This document shows positions 25,185-35,049 of a stretch of DNA of 64,000 bases, in pieces (the first letter of the stretch is position 1; every line of letters begins with the position of its first letter). The notes beneath the pieces are model-generated. The model was not told where the DNA came from and did no database searches. It saw only the letters and a list, made by a program, of their open reading frames with translations. A program made the translations under genes and the position numbers. The stretch comes from Isochrysis galbana (lineage: Eukaryota > Haptophyta > Isochrysidales > Isochrysidaceae), in assembly GCA_018136815.1 (NCBI GenBank), contig CM030941.1, forward strand, positions 4,049,559 to 4,113,558, given 5' to 3'.

Positions 25185-25419
25185 CCCCCCTGCTAGAATC
25201 GAGCGTCCTCGCGAGGTAGAGGTGAGCGAAACAGATGGGGACAGAAAGCAAAGACAAGGCAAATAAGCAATTAAGGTGAGCCACACCCGTCCGGACTGGG
25301 AGGTGAAGAATCGGCGGTCGGCACGGCAGTCCGCAAGACCGCAGGATTCAGTATAATAGTCCCCTCTCTTCTCTCTTTTACGAGAGTTTTACCTGAGGGT
25401 TTAGGCGGTGTGGCGACGC
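25185..25419. other. Unassigned stretch between LTR pieces
   Basis: No gene was seen. It could be part of either flanking LTR-derived block. Confidence 0.3.
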
Positions 25420-26035
25420 CCAACTATTACACGGTTGGCCCTATTACAAACGCTTGGAAGAGTCAAGTCAGTGCTTTGCAAGTGTTCCGTGGGGAAGACG
25501 AGGGCTCGCGGACCGACGGCAAGAGAGTTCCACGCGGGGGAAACCGTTCGGCTACCGCGGGGGAAAAATTCGGCGAACGCGGGGGGAAAATTCGGCGACC
25601 GCGGAGGAGCGGCAGAGATAAAGAAAACGAGTGTAGAACCAACGAAACGAGGGCGAGACGGTCAGAACTCGCCGGAGGTGACAACCAAGTCTACTAGAGA
25701 GCGGAGCGATGACGGCATCCGAACGAGGGCCCAAAGGGCGATCTGTCGGCGATCTTGTCTGGAACGGGAATCGCACCATAACGGAAACGAGGGGCAATCC
25801 TGCCGCACAGGATTCCAAGAGACCTACCGAATAAGACGAAAGGAGTGCGATGTGCCTAAGGGGAAGATGCGATGAGATTGCAAATTAAACCTGATTGCCC
25901 CCGGAAGCAGATAAAGAAACGCAGGGGAGATAGCAAATTAAACCTATCTGCGAGGCGCCTGGGAGGAAGAAAGGTGGGGAAACTTCCCTTCTCCTTCGAG
26001 AGAAAGAGAGAGGGCGCCCCACAAATAAAAAATAA
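25420..26035 (-). mobile_element. LTR fragment, close relative of the LTR at 48359-48959
   Basis: Positions 25735-26030 match 48545-48830 nearly base for base (GGCGATCTGTCGGCGATC, GGAATCGCACCATAACGGAA, ATTGCAAATTAAACCTGATT, AACTTCCCTTCTC). The match breaks at about 26035 against unrelated sequence. The LTR terminus itself is missing here. High similarity suggests a younger family than fragments A and B. Confidence 0.75.
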
Positions 26036-26208
26036 TTACAACTGGGGATATCGGCGGCTGCACTGAGCCGCTGGCCGATGCCGCACGCCGACGCAGGTGA
26101 AGACGCAGGTGAAGATGTCCCAGCAGGCCCTGCAGAGACCCCGGCACCTCTGTTGAGGCAGCTGCGCAGGCAGCTGCAGCACGCTCGCCACTGGGAGAGG
26201 TTTGCAGC

Positions 26209-26976
26209 GTGCAGTACGAAGAAGCGCACGAACAAATGAAGGTAGCCAACGATGAATTCTTGGTAGCATGTTTGAAGGACGAGGGAGAGCTGGGCGGCAT
26301 CACCAAGGCTCTGAATATTGACTGTCACACAATCCAACTCCCACTGGACGACGATGGTGCCTTTCGCAGGGCTGCGCTGCAGGCACTCGTGCACACCGTC
26401 GGGGCCGTCTGCATGCTGCACGATGGGTCGCTGCAGATGAAGACGGACGGGCTTGGGTTCACCCTCCGTGGCGGCTGGGGCGCGCCCTACACACACGTCA
26501 ATGCGCCCATCTTCGAAGGCTGGAAGCAGAAGGGATGTGTGCTGACGCTCAACGCTGCAGCACTCTCCTTGATCAACCACAACACCGCCACATGCGAGCC
26601 CTTCATAAGCCTTACCGTCATGAACAAGTCCATCATAAGGCGTCTCTCTTTCGCTGGATTTCGCCACATGGAGTCGACGGTGCAGGACAGCACGTGCCTG
26701 CAGCTCATCTTCGTTGACTTCCTCTTCAAGTACGACCTGCACTCCCACTTCACATACCACCAAGATCTTCGGCACGGAAAGTCGGCGGTCTTCACGGCAG
26801 TTGTTAAGCTTACAGCAGATGAAAGCAGCCTTCACGTCGCCGGCGCTGCAGCGCCCGCTGTTTTCAAGGAGATTGGTGACGCCCTGACCGAAGCAGCGCG
26901 CGCGGCCTCCCCGGAACCAGCTTCTCCGCTAATAATGAGGGAACTGGGAAAGGGGGAGGGGGTTGTTAGGGGTTAA
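26209..26976 (+). CDS. Unrecognised ORF, possibly a truncated oxygenase-like or element-encoded protein
   Basis: An open frame of about 255 codons whose first codon in this frame is GTG; the frame opens further upstream, so the true start is unknown. Composition is that of a folded protein with even Cys, His and aromatic content (for example WGAPYTHVNAPIFEGWKQKG, FGFRHMESTVQD-like stretches). The segment SHFTYHQDLRHGKSAVFTAV followed by SSLHVAGA vaguely resembles the HxD metal-binding turn of Fe(II)/2-oxoglutarate oxygenases, but no distal His or Arg follows. The last 30 codons run into the dispersed repeat at 26885-27055, suggesting either truncation or that this ORF belongs to the repeat. 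Function unknown. Confidence 0.35.
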   Translation: MQYEEAHEQMKVANDEFLVACLKDEGELGGITKALNIDCHTIQLPLDDDGAFRRAALQALVHTVGAVCMLHDGSLQMKTDGLGFTLRGGWGAPYTHVNAPIFEGWKQKGCVLTLNAAALSLINHNTATCEPFISLTVMNKSIIRRLSFAGFRHMESTVQDSTCLQLIFVDFLFKYDLHSHFTYHQDLRHGKSAVFTAVVKLTADESSLHVAGAAAPAVFKEIGDALTEAARAASPEPASPLIMRELGKGEGVVRG

Positions 26977-27055
26977 GGTTGGGTAGTAGGGAGGTACACT
27001 AGCACACTGCCTCACGTCGCACATGTAGCGGGGAATTTTAAGAAGATTTTTTTTT
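26885..27055 (+). repeat. Dispersed repeat copy
   Basis: It matches 35880-36030 in inverted orientation at high identity (GGAACCAGCTTCTCCGC, GGGTTAAGGTTGGGTAGTAG, GGAGGTACACTAGCA, CTGCCTCACG) and 40-250 more loosely. It ends AAGATTTTTTTTTT. This looks like the shared 3' end of an interspersed element. Confidence 0.75.
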
Positions 27056-27359
27056 TCGCGTCGGACCTCCTAGCTCCCTGCCCGCACTGCGCACTGCACT
27101 CGCCAAGGGCCAAGGCACTCCTGTTCTTGTTGGCCTAGGCCCGTTGGGGTCGATGCTTGGCTTGATACGGTTGGGAAGGCGAGGTGGATGGGAACAGGAG
27201 CTCCTTGCCGGAACGAGGCAAAAGATGCTTAGTCTTGTACAGCAAGTGTTGCGAAGTATTCGGTGACGAATCGCCCTCACTAGCAACATCTTGCTCTCCC
27301 CCCCCCTTCTTCCCCCACTCAATCTAGCTTCACATAGGCCGCACAATATGCCTCGCTGA

Positions 27360-27911
27360 TCAATTTCGGCGGCGGCGAATGTAGGGCAGCGGGAATTGTA
27401 ACGCCTCATAATCCTCTCGGTAAATCATCAAGGCCTCTATCAGTGACTTAGACGGCGTGCAGTGGGCGCCGTCGCCATTGCCGACACAAAAGTATTTGCT
27501 CATGGCCTTCCCTGCATTTGTGGGGAGTACCCGAACGTTCTCCTTGAAATACTTGTCGCAAATTGCAATGGGGATATCATGACGCTGGCACATGTCCCTA
27601 GCACCCAAGTGCAACTTCGTGACTATTTCCGCGCGCCAAGTCTGCTCTATACCAACACTTGAGGCAGAGACGGAAAGGGGAGTGCCTTGTGCCCAACGTA
27701 TCACTTGGTCGTGGTTGGACCATACGCCGCAGTCCGAGTACTGGCGCCGAAAGTGTTGTTCGATCTGAGCAAGGTAGTCGATTCCTTTGGCACGGGCAGC
27801 CTGCACCCGCATATGCAATACGGATACAAATTGCTCAAAGCTTACGTTCGGACGTGCAAAATGAATACACTTTGCGAATGGGTTTGATGGATTCTTGAGT
27901 TCACCATGCAC
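27360..27911 (-). CDS. Unrecognised 183-aa ORF
   Basis: An intact open frame from ATG at 27911 to a stop at 27360. The sequence looks protein-like: FARPNVSFEQFVSVLHMRVQ, a helical AKGIDYLAQIEQHFRRQY, WSNHDQVIRWAQG, CQRHDIPIAICDKYF and a basic end PYIRRRRN. There is no signal peptide or transmembrane segment. It sits between repeats, so it may be an orphan host gene, an exon of a longer gene or an element remnant. I do not recognise a family. Confidence 0.4.
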   Translation of the reverse strand: MHGELKNPSNPFAKCIHFARPNVSFEQFVSVLHMRVQAARAKGIDYLAQIEQHFRRQYSDCGVWSNHDQVIRWAQGTPLSVSASSVGIEQTWRAEIVTKLHLGARDMCQRHDIPIAICDKYFKENVRVLPTNAGKAMSKYFCVGNGDGAHCTPSKSLIEALMIYREDYEALQFPLPYIRRRRN

Positions 27912-27985
27912 ACACCTGGCGGATCACAAGGTGGCAGGTACCTTGGCAAATAGGCAGTCAAGGGAGGTAGCACGCATGCCAAGAG

Positions 27986-28010
27986 GTTAGAGGCTCAACC
28001 TCTAACCCAA
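27986..28010. repeat. Short hairpin
   Basis: The inverted repeat GGTTAGAGG / CCTCTAACC with a CTCAA loop lies between two minus-strand ORFs. It could be a small terminator-like or element-derived structure. Confidence 0.4.
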
Positions 28011-28087
28011 AAGCGACTGTGCGCGCTCCAGCCGCAAACTCGCGCACTTATTTATGTAGCCTGAAAGTAGCCGTTCGAGCGGGTCTC

Positions 28088-28450
28088 TCACGGCGCGAGC
28101 ACGTGCATCCACGATTCACTCGCGGTGTGCTGCTCGTAGAAGTTTCGCCAGTGGCGCTCTGTATGCAGAAAATCTCCAATGGCACGCTGCGAGTCGGGTC
28201 CGTTCAAAAATTTGGGGCGGAAGTCCCATTCTCCCTGCTCTAGACCAGAGAGGTTGTAGATGAATGGGCGCCACTGCTTGAATCCCGCCTTGAGCGAGAA
28301 GCAGACTGATAGCTTGCTGGGGAACGAGACGAAGAGGTATGCGGAGAGCGGAATGAGCCAAGTGCACAGCATTGCATTCGCAGCGCAGACGACCCACCTC
28401 GCCGCCGCAAGCTGCACGCAGCCTGGGGCTCGAGTTGGGCTCCGGAGGCG
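28088..28450 (-). CDS. C-terminal exon of an unrecognised membrane-associated protein
   Basis: The frame ends at a stop at 28088. The reading WVVCAANAMLCTWLIPLSAY gives one transmembrane segment. It is followed by a conserved-looking tail: FKQWRPFIYNLSGLEQGEWD, FRPKFLNGPDSQ, then TERHWRNFYEQH. The 5' part (above about 28450) turns to low-complexity Pro/Ser and probably lies in an intron or untranslated region; the real start was not found. Family not recognised. Confidence 0.4.
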   Translation of the reverse strand, partial: RLRSPTRAPGCVQLAAARWVVCAANAMLCTWLIPLSAYLFVSFPSKLSVCFSLKAGFKQWRPFIYNLSGLEQGEWDFRPKFLNGPDSQRAIGDFLHTERHWRNFYEQHTASESWMHVLAP

Positions 28451-29579
28451 CGGACAGCGGCAGGGCTGCACAGTGGGGGGAGAGGAAAGAGAGGAGGGGA
28501 GGGGAACGGTGGTCGACAAATGGGGTTAGGCTCAGGGGCGAGGACAGCGGCGTGGGCGCGTGGATGGGGCGGGGGGTGAGAGGGGGGAAGATGGAGGGAG
28601 GCGGGAACAGGCGCCTCTTCGCGCGGAGGAGCCGCCGCCGCTGCCGACCTCTTTAAGGTGGCGCCCGGTAGAAGTGCGGGCGGTATGGTGCAAGGGCGGG
28701 GCGCGCCAGTGGTCAGGCTCCCCGAGACCCCACGCTACCTTGCGGCCGCTGGAGGCGCTTTGCGAGGCGGTGCGGCTGGTGAAGGATCAATCGGGTGTAT
28801 CCTTCCCGCCCGCGCTCGCGCAAAGTCCGCCATCCCGCGCACGCATCCAGCTGGAGTGGGGCGGCTGACGAGCGCTGCGGCTGGGCCGTCTGGGGTGTAC
28901 GAAAGGGTCTGGGGGCGAATGGTTCGGCGCGGGAACCGAAGAGACGTGCGGGCTGCGCCCAGACGGCGATTGGGCCCGCTTTTGCCCTGGGGATGGCCGC
29001 CCGCGCGCCTCCTGCCGCCCCCATTGACACTTCCCCTCCCTGGGCTGGACGCCTGGTCACCAAGACCTCCCCTCGTATGGCAGCCCTGGCGGTCTATCAC
29101 AGTGCGTGGGTGTTAAGGGACGGTGGGCAGACCGTTGTCAAGGGGCTGGGCTGCTCTGGCCCCGGCGTTCGTGGCCGTCATCGTGAGTGTGCGTCTGCGA
29201 GGTGGAAGCCCGCTATGGAGACTCCGTGAATGGATTTGAGGCTGCGTAAGTAGGGTATGTCACGGCACGCACAGGATGTGCTAGTCAGGAAAGCATGTAG
29301 AAAAAGTATGCCTACAATCCTCAATGAGACTGCGGGAGCTCAACTTGAGCCGCCCAAGATAATAGACCGCCATCTTGCACCCCCGCCCGCTGCCACCTTG
29401 CGTAATAGCCATTTTAAGATTAGTACGATTTCATCAACATCTGGGGCGAGGAAACTGTATGTCTATAATGTGGAGGCACCTTGTCAACCAATCTATCGAT
29501 CTCACTCAACAAGCTCATGCATTTTTTTCGACGAAATTTGATGATGATCATACGGTACGGCCACCCAAACAATGACCAA
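28451..29579. other. GC-rich stretch without a supported gene
   Basis: Several overlapping open frames are present on both strands (for example 28658-29116 +), but their composition follows local GC and none shows a motif. The last 300 bases are more AT-rich. Confidence 0.4.
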
Positions 29580-29954
29580 CTAAAGCGCCCAATCCTCGCA
29601 TGCTGCGCTCAATGCGACAGAGGTCACCTCGTCGCCATCGTCTCCCCCCTCACGCAGCTCAGGCTCAACCTCAACGCACAAGCTCCGTACCTCGCTGACG
29701 ACAAGACACCTGTCACACTTGACGCTTGTCTTCCCACCATGGCAGGCCTCGGTGCATGCCATAGCGGCTACGCTACATGGGCACCCCCGCACGCACCGCG
29801 ACTGCACACTACACTTGCACGCACCAGCCCGGCCCTTGGACTTTAGTTTGGAGGTGCGGCTCGTTTCATCGTCGGAGGTCTGTTCGCGCTCAGCCTTGTA
29901 CGAGTAGTCCACATTGCCCCCTTTCCTCTCCTCCAATCTCTTCTTTGCTAGCAC
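29580..29954 (-). CDS. Small Cys-rich ORF with a CXC (tesmin/TSO1-like) motif
   Basis: A 124-aa open frame starting at ATG 29954. Residues about 46-80 read CKCSVQSRCVRGCPCSVAAM then CTEACHGG...KC. This is the C-x-C-x4-C-x3-C-x-C-x6-C-x3-C pattern of zinc-binding CXC modules, preceded by a basic Lys/Arg stretch as in those DNA-binding proteins. The tail is acidic. CXC modules occur in host CPP transcription factors and in some eukaryotic DNA transposons. Given the surroundings, an element-derived piece is as likely as a host gene. Only one CXC unit is present where CPP proteins have two. Confidence 0.45.
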   Translation of the reverse strand: MLAKKRLEERKGGNVDYSYKAEREQTSDDETSRTSKLKSKGRAGACKCSVQSRCVRGCPCSVAAMACTEACHGGKTSVKCDRCLVVSEVRSLCVEVEPELREGGDDGDEVTSVALSAACEDWAL

Positions 29955-30067
29955 CCCTCGTTTCCAAATACAAATACGCGATGCGCCGCTCCCGGCACAA
30001 AAAAAAATCTTCTAGTATTTGAGCAAAGGCACCCACCTCACAGTGCTCAACCATTTCTAAAAATGGA

Positions 30068-30295
30068 ATGGTGCCTGATGATGCAGTACTCAATCGATTG
30101 ACATGGATCATAAGAAAGATGGACGAGAACTTTAAAAAATTCATCACACCTCTCTTTCCGCCATATGCCACTTCTAAATCTGCCATGCAGGTTATGGCGG
30201 AAGCATTGGACAGCATCAGTCCGCCGCCGCCGGCTGGGGTCAACCCGGGGGGGATCAACAACTCCCTGAGGAGGCTGCACGAGCAGGGTCTGTGA
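30068..30295 (+). CDS. Unrecognised short ORF
   Basis: A 75-codon frame with protein-like content (TWIIRKMDENFKKFITPLF, AMQVMAEALDSI) and a Pro-rich end. It stops just before the palindrome and direct repeat at 30293-30320. It is probably the end of an element ORF or an exon. No family recognised. Confidence 0.3.
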   Translation: MVPDDAVLNRLTWIIRKMDENFKKFITPLFPPYATSKSAMQVMAEALDSISPPPPAGVNPGGINNSLRRLHEQGL

Positions 30296-30610
30296 TCTAA
30301 CGTTAGATCAGGATTTGGGGCAAAACTATTGTTATAGTTTGACCTATGGAGCGTGCCGCGACCGCTCCCGAGCCCCAGGCGACCCTCGCCACCGCGCCCC
30401 ACCTGGGACGCCCCATGCCGCCCGAGGCGGCTCGTCAGAAAGCCCTCTCAAAGCCCATCCAGCCCATCCAAACCACACCCGCGCAAGCGCGCGGGGTGGC
30501 GAGCACTGGCACCGAACAGGTTGCCCCCATAAAGCGCTAGTTCCGTTCCTCTGCCGCGCCGCGACCCATAAAAATTTGTTAAAAATTTAAATTTAGATCA
30601 GGATTTGGGG
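30293..30610. mobile_element. SINE-like insert between 18-bp direct repeats
   Basis: TTAGATCAGGATTTGGGG occurs at 30303-30320 and again at 30593-30610, enclosing about 272 bp that ends in an A/T-rich tail (AAAATTTGTTAAAAATTTAA). A long target duplication with an AT-rich 3' end is the signature of LINE-driven retroposition. No tRNA-like A/B box was found with confidence. The left repeat is also the right half of a perfect 18-bp palindrome, TGATCTAACGTTAGATCA (30293-30310). Confidence 0.55.
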
Positions 30611-31193
30611 GCAGGCGAACTTGGCCCCGGCCAGGTTTTCGCGTCGGACCTACCCAAATTTCTTTCGGAAATTTCGGTGTTTTTGCACTGATTTTCGGAC
30701 AGGTTTGCCCTAATTTTCGCAAAATTTTTGTTTCTCGAGGTTCGAGCGAGCCCCACCGGGTCGGCCACCGGCCACGACCGGCAACGAGCGAGGTGTTACG
30801 CGTTACGCGCGCGTGTGCCATAGTATGCTAGTATGATTAATAGATAGAGTATAGAGTTCAGAGTTCAGGCATGCAAACACCAGTTAGTTAGGCAACACAA
30901 TTAACGCTAACGTATCAAGAGCGCACACAGAAACTACCAAAACGATCGCGCTCGTCAACCGATCAATCAACCCACTACCCGCTTATTGAAGCGGCTCATC
31001 AACGAGGCCTGCAGGTGGTCTGACAACACACCCGACTGCTGGTCACCGTACATCAAACGGAGCAAGGCAAACACACGTTCACACGAGGCTGAGTTTGGAG
31101 AGATGCTGAAAGCCACACGAGCCGCGGATGCCCACGCCCCACGCTGGAAACGATTTGCCATTGGTACGCCACCGCCCAGGGTCTGAGCTTCGA
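30611..31193 (-). mobile_element. hAT transposon remnant: subterminal repeats and transposase C-terminus
   Basis: Positions 30640-30740 hold repeated AAATTTC/TTTCGG words like those at 57480-57560. On the minus strand 31190-30967 encodes a hAT dimerisation (hATC) segment: ARVAFSISPNSASCERVFAL, MYGDQQSGVLSDHLQASLM. The SASCERVF-like signature is diagnostic of hAT. The rest of the transposase is absent because LTR-type sequence begins at 31194. The layout (subterminal repeats, then C-terminus pointing out) matches the hAT copy at 37033. Confidence 0.75.
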
Positions 31194-31450
31194 GTTGTAT
31201 TCCTGCCCATCTGAAGGCGGAAGGCAAAAAGATTAACGTTAGTTTCGCCGCGGTTTCGGTGGATGAAAAGGAGAACGATTGGCACGCGTCTCGCGTCTCG
31301 TATCCTCGTCGCTTGCTCGTCGCTCGTCTAGAAGGTCTCTTTGCACATCGCCTTCTCCCCCCCCGCGGGAAATTGGATTCCTTATCGACCCTCCCCGCGG
31401 GAGATTGGGTTGGCTTCAGCGGACGAGCTTCACTTAAACAGGGGCTTTAA
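31194..31450 (+). mobile_element. LTR-type fragment of the 57601 family inserted in a hAT remnant
   Basis: It starts TTGTATTCCTGCCCATCTGA like 57603, then jumps to sequence matching 58300-58500 (TAACGTTAGTTTCGCCGCG, TCTAGAAGGTCTCT, CACATCGCCTTCT, GGCTTCAGCGGACGAG). It is a short, internally shortened fossil copy. The words TTAACGTTAG or TTTAACGTTAG lie near both ends of its second block. Confidence 0.7.
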
Positions 31451-33307
31451 CGTTAGAAATAGGGTCTGGGTTGCTTTTTTGACCGTGGCGCGATGATGGC
31501 CAATCAAAAAACAGGGGAGGCCACCTGCCACCTGCCGCCACGGAAATCTTCGCCGCCAGGAAATGGTGCGATTCGCCCCTTGGCCCTTGGCTCCGGCCAG
31601 AGTTTCGAGAACTTTTTTGCGAAGTAAGGGGAGCCAATCGGAATCAAAACTTTTTGCCGAAATAAAGGTCGATGTGGCGCTGACGAGGCGAAATAAGCCC
31701 CCCCCCCCCTCCCGCTCCCCGCTCCCCCCCCCCTCCCGCCCGCCCGGGGCCGCGCGACGCGCCATGGCGCGCTTCCGGGCATCCAAGCGCAAGCGCAAAG
31801 CCGTAAGGCTGTGAGCTGTGAGAATAGATTTATTGATTTTGAGCTATCTAGATAGTAGCTAACAGGGCGCTTCGGTTATCTAGATAGATACTAGGATACT
31901 TATAGTGGCTCAGCACTATCTACATCTAGATAGATACTAATAATGCCCGAGCCTTGCCCTCGAGAAGCGGCCCAAACTTCTAGAAAAAGGTCTAGAAGTA
32001 TTGACCTGGGCCTACCGATGGATGGAGTGCAGTGAGAAATGAGAAATAGGCCCCGTTTGCGTTTGCATTAGCAAAGGGGAAGAGGGGCGGCTGGCGACAG
32101 GAGGGAGAGAGAAAGAAGGGAGTGGCTCAAGGCGGAGGAGAGTATCCCAGATGGCAGGTGCAGGTGGCGCAGGTTGTAAGCTACTCGAGTCGCCGCTCAT
32201 CCGCTCATGGCGCGAGCTGGTAAGGGCCGTGCTCTTCTTGGTTGCGACGAGAGTTCCTCCCCCCCCCCCCCGGTGTTTTTCCCTGGTGAGTCGCCCAACG
32301 TAGGTCGGTTCGCCTCACTAGGTTTTCCCTCATTACTAATTATAGCACTAAACTTGTAACTAGTGGGGAGTTAGAATTAGAATGGGAGACGGGGGTCTGC
32401 GAGGGGGGAGATTTGTGAAGGGCTGTGCATAGGTCATGTATCTGTGGCATCAGCACGCATCAAGGTGTACGGGCAGGTGCGCTGAGGGTTGTCGTGGTAG
32501 TACCGGGCTAGTGCGAGTAGTGGTACTAACGCTCAGCTCAGTTATTTTATTACTCATCATCAGCTCATGCTCATGCTTCGGCATGATGGATGATGGGGAG
32601 CGCGGGCACAAGGCGCACGGCGCCTCCCGCTCCATGAACTAAGCGTAAGCTTAGTAGTTCACGTTGTCTATGTGACATACGTTCTCAGCCGCACATAGTC
32701 CTACTTGCTATCAGCAACCGCGATGCGGCCATGCGCAGTAGCACGCCAACACGTACCTTTGACGTAGGAACCCAACACAAACCCAAACGCAACATGACCT
32801 TCTAGTAGTAATAACGGACGGGCTCATCGCATCCAAAGCAACAGCACACACACGACGACAGCTGATGAGAATCCAGAGCTAGATGGTCCCTCGTCCCTTG
32901 CGATCGAGGAAGAAGAACACGATGGAGATTCGCGAGGGTGGGGTTCGCACCAGGCCGGCTGCGCATGGTGCGGCATGCGCGGCGGGCTCGGCGTGGCGGA
33001 GAGGGGGGAGGAGAAGGGGGGGCGGCATGGGCAAGGCGAGGACGGACGAGACGTCAGGGAGTTGCGGCGCGTTCGCGCGCGTCGCCAACCCAGCGTGCCG
33101 GAGGGCGAAGTCCTAAGACGTGAAGCATCGGGCCAGGCATGTTGCCCGCGCGCGCACCAACTCTAGCGAGATAGCACCTAGCCGGGCATTTCAGGGCGAG
33201 GCGAGGCGCTCCGACTCGGCCGGCTTGCCGGCGAGGAGGACCGCGGGAAACGAGGAGATGACCGCGCGCGCACGCGCGCCCATCGGTTGGCCACAGGCCC
33301 ACGCACG
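31451..33307. other. Region without supported genes; several repeats
   Basis: It contains C-runs (31698-31735, 32260-32275), a cluster of TATCTAGATAG words (31845-31960), and a block (32340-32640) loosely matching 230-540. No ORF here has recognisable motifs. The nearest gene, at 33308, is transcribed toward this region. Confidence 0.45.
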
Positions 33308-34998
33308 CTAGAAGAGCGGCTCGAGGATGAGCTCGGGTGAGGCGGAGCGCTCGCGCTCGCGTAGCCCACGCTCTCTGACAGTGCGGGCGATCCACGCGGC
33401 GACTACCCGCTTCTCAGTGCGCGACTCGTCCCAGTGCGTGAGGTGCGGCTCGACGTGCCACTCGACGTGGAAGCCGGAGTCCGCCAGCAGCGAGTAGCCG
33501 CGGTACTGGAGCTGTGGCGCGTACACCTTGTCCTGCGCGGCAGCAAACACAAAGACGGGCGTGCCAGCAGCGGGCGAGCGCTTGTCCCTCGGAAAAGTGA
33601 CCGAGTCGATCAGGCAGGAGCGGAGGCAGAGGAGAGCGCCGAGGGGACGGTTGTAGTTTATGGTCGCATGGAGGGCGACAGTGCCCCCTTGTGAGCTGCG
33701 GCGTCCGGGATGGGAATGGCGCAAGGGAGGGGGTCGGTTGGTGCGGTACGCGATGGGGGCCGATTGGCCATGCTCGGCAAGCAGGCAGGTGGGCCGCCCA
33801 CCTTCCGCCCAAAATGATGCGCCGCGCGTCGCCGCCGAGGAGGGCGGCCTCGCGCTCTATGATTGAGTGGATACGACGAGTCTGCGACGCCAGATGCACC
33901 TGGGCGATTGAGGGGGGGGGGCTGAGTGCCAGCTGCGGCGGCAGCTGCCCGAGGAGCGAGCGCAGTCGGGAGGGGGGGAGGGGGCGTGCGCCACCAGCAC
34001 TGTTTCGCGCGCGCGCTTGCGGCGGTGTGTGAGGCCGGTCGACGGGACGGCATTGGGCGGACGGTCCGTCGGAAAACGCCAGTTCCTGTCACACGCCGCC
34101 AGCCAGCTCGGGGCTGCCCAACCAGTGCGTACTCCGCCTGGTTGGACGGGGCGGACCGACGCGGCGGGGTCCGACCGGTAGGCCCACGCAGCTGCACCAG
34201 CTGAGGGAGTGCGCGAGGCGGGATGCGGCGGGATGCAGGGGGGGATCGGTCGAGCGCGCACCTCGCAGAGCACGTCGTGCTCGAGCTCGCCGTCGCGGCG
34301 AGTGAAATAATTGTACCAGGAGGCTACGTTGGCCTGAGGGAATGGGGGGGGGGGGGGGGAGCGGCATGCGCAGGTGTGAATGGTTTTCCCGCCCTTTTCC
34401 TGACCGTGGCGCGCGAGGCGTCCCACGGCGTGCGCGGCGCGGTGGGGCGCGAGGTGGGGGCGGTGGCTTTTGTGCGAGAGATGCGGCTCACCTCGGGCCC
34501 CGTTGGCCAGCTGATTGTTCGACGCGGCGCGTGCGGAAAGACGTACTTGATACCAGGGAGGAGGCCGAGTGCCTTCACAGCGGCAGGGAGGCCGACAAAG
34601 GTGTCTGTGCTCTCAGGCGAGCAGTACATGCCGTGGAGCAGGATGACGGTGTGGGTGTGCGTGCCGGTCGGCTCGATGACCATCAGTCCCGGATCCTCCG
34701 ACGTCGTGCGGCGCCTGCGCCCTGAGGGCGCCACAGTGTAGCCCACATCGATCGAGCCAGTGTCGCTGCCGCTCTCGTCGTCGTCATCGCTCACCGAGTC
34801 CTCGTCGCTTTCTGAGAGATGGCGCGCGTCAGTGGCGCGTCTGGTGGCATATGTGGGTCTTTGCACTCGCGGGCGTAGGATCCGCTTGAACGCCGCCGCC
34901 TCGACCGACTGCCTCTGGAGCGCTGCTGCTGCGCGAGTGGTGCGGCCGAGCGGACCGAGGGAGGCGGAGGGGGGAGCTGAGCAGCGTGGGCCGCCCAT
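33308..34998 (-). CDS. Acyl-protein-thioesterase/carboxylesterase-like alpha/beta hydrolase, four exons
   Basis: Minus-strand exons are inferred at 34998-34492, 34333-34262, 33899-33802 and 33695-33308, giving 354 aa with closing phases. Fold landmarks: TVILLHGMYCSPES (oxyanion/HG motif), YVFPHAPRRTISWPTG, the nucleophile elbow GGSSQGG formed across the exon 3/4 junction, the acid in AAAQDKVYAP, and the catalytic His in PHLTHWDES. The Ser-Asp-His triad is therefore complete. APT1-type enzymes remove palmitate from cytosolic proteins and are about 230 aa. This one has an extra N-terminal 115 residues, basic then acidic (SESDEDSVSDDDDESGSD). The start at 34998 avoids the G/C homopolymer tract upstream, through which the frame happens to remain open; an upstream exon cannot be excluded. 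Confidence 0.85.
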
Positions 34999-35049
34999 TG
35001 GCGGAAGGGGGGAATGAACTGCGGCGAGTTGTGGATGTGTGTGCTGTGT

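Noticed and set aside
30967-31227. Reading the MPSAFRWAGIQ start as part of the hAT transposase
   Set aside because: That stretch is the LTR-type start (31194 onward) read backward; the same bases occur at 57601 without hATC sequence.
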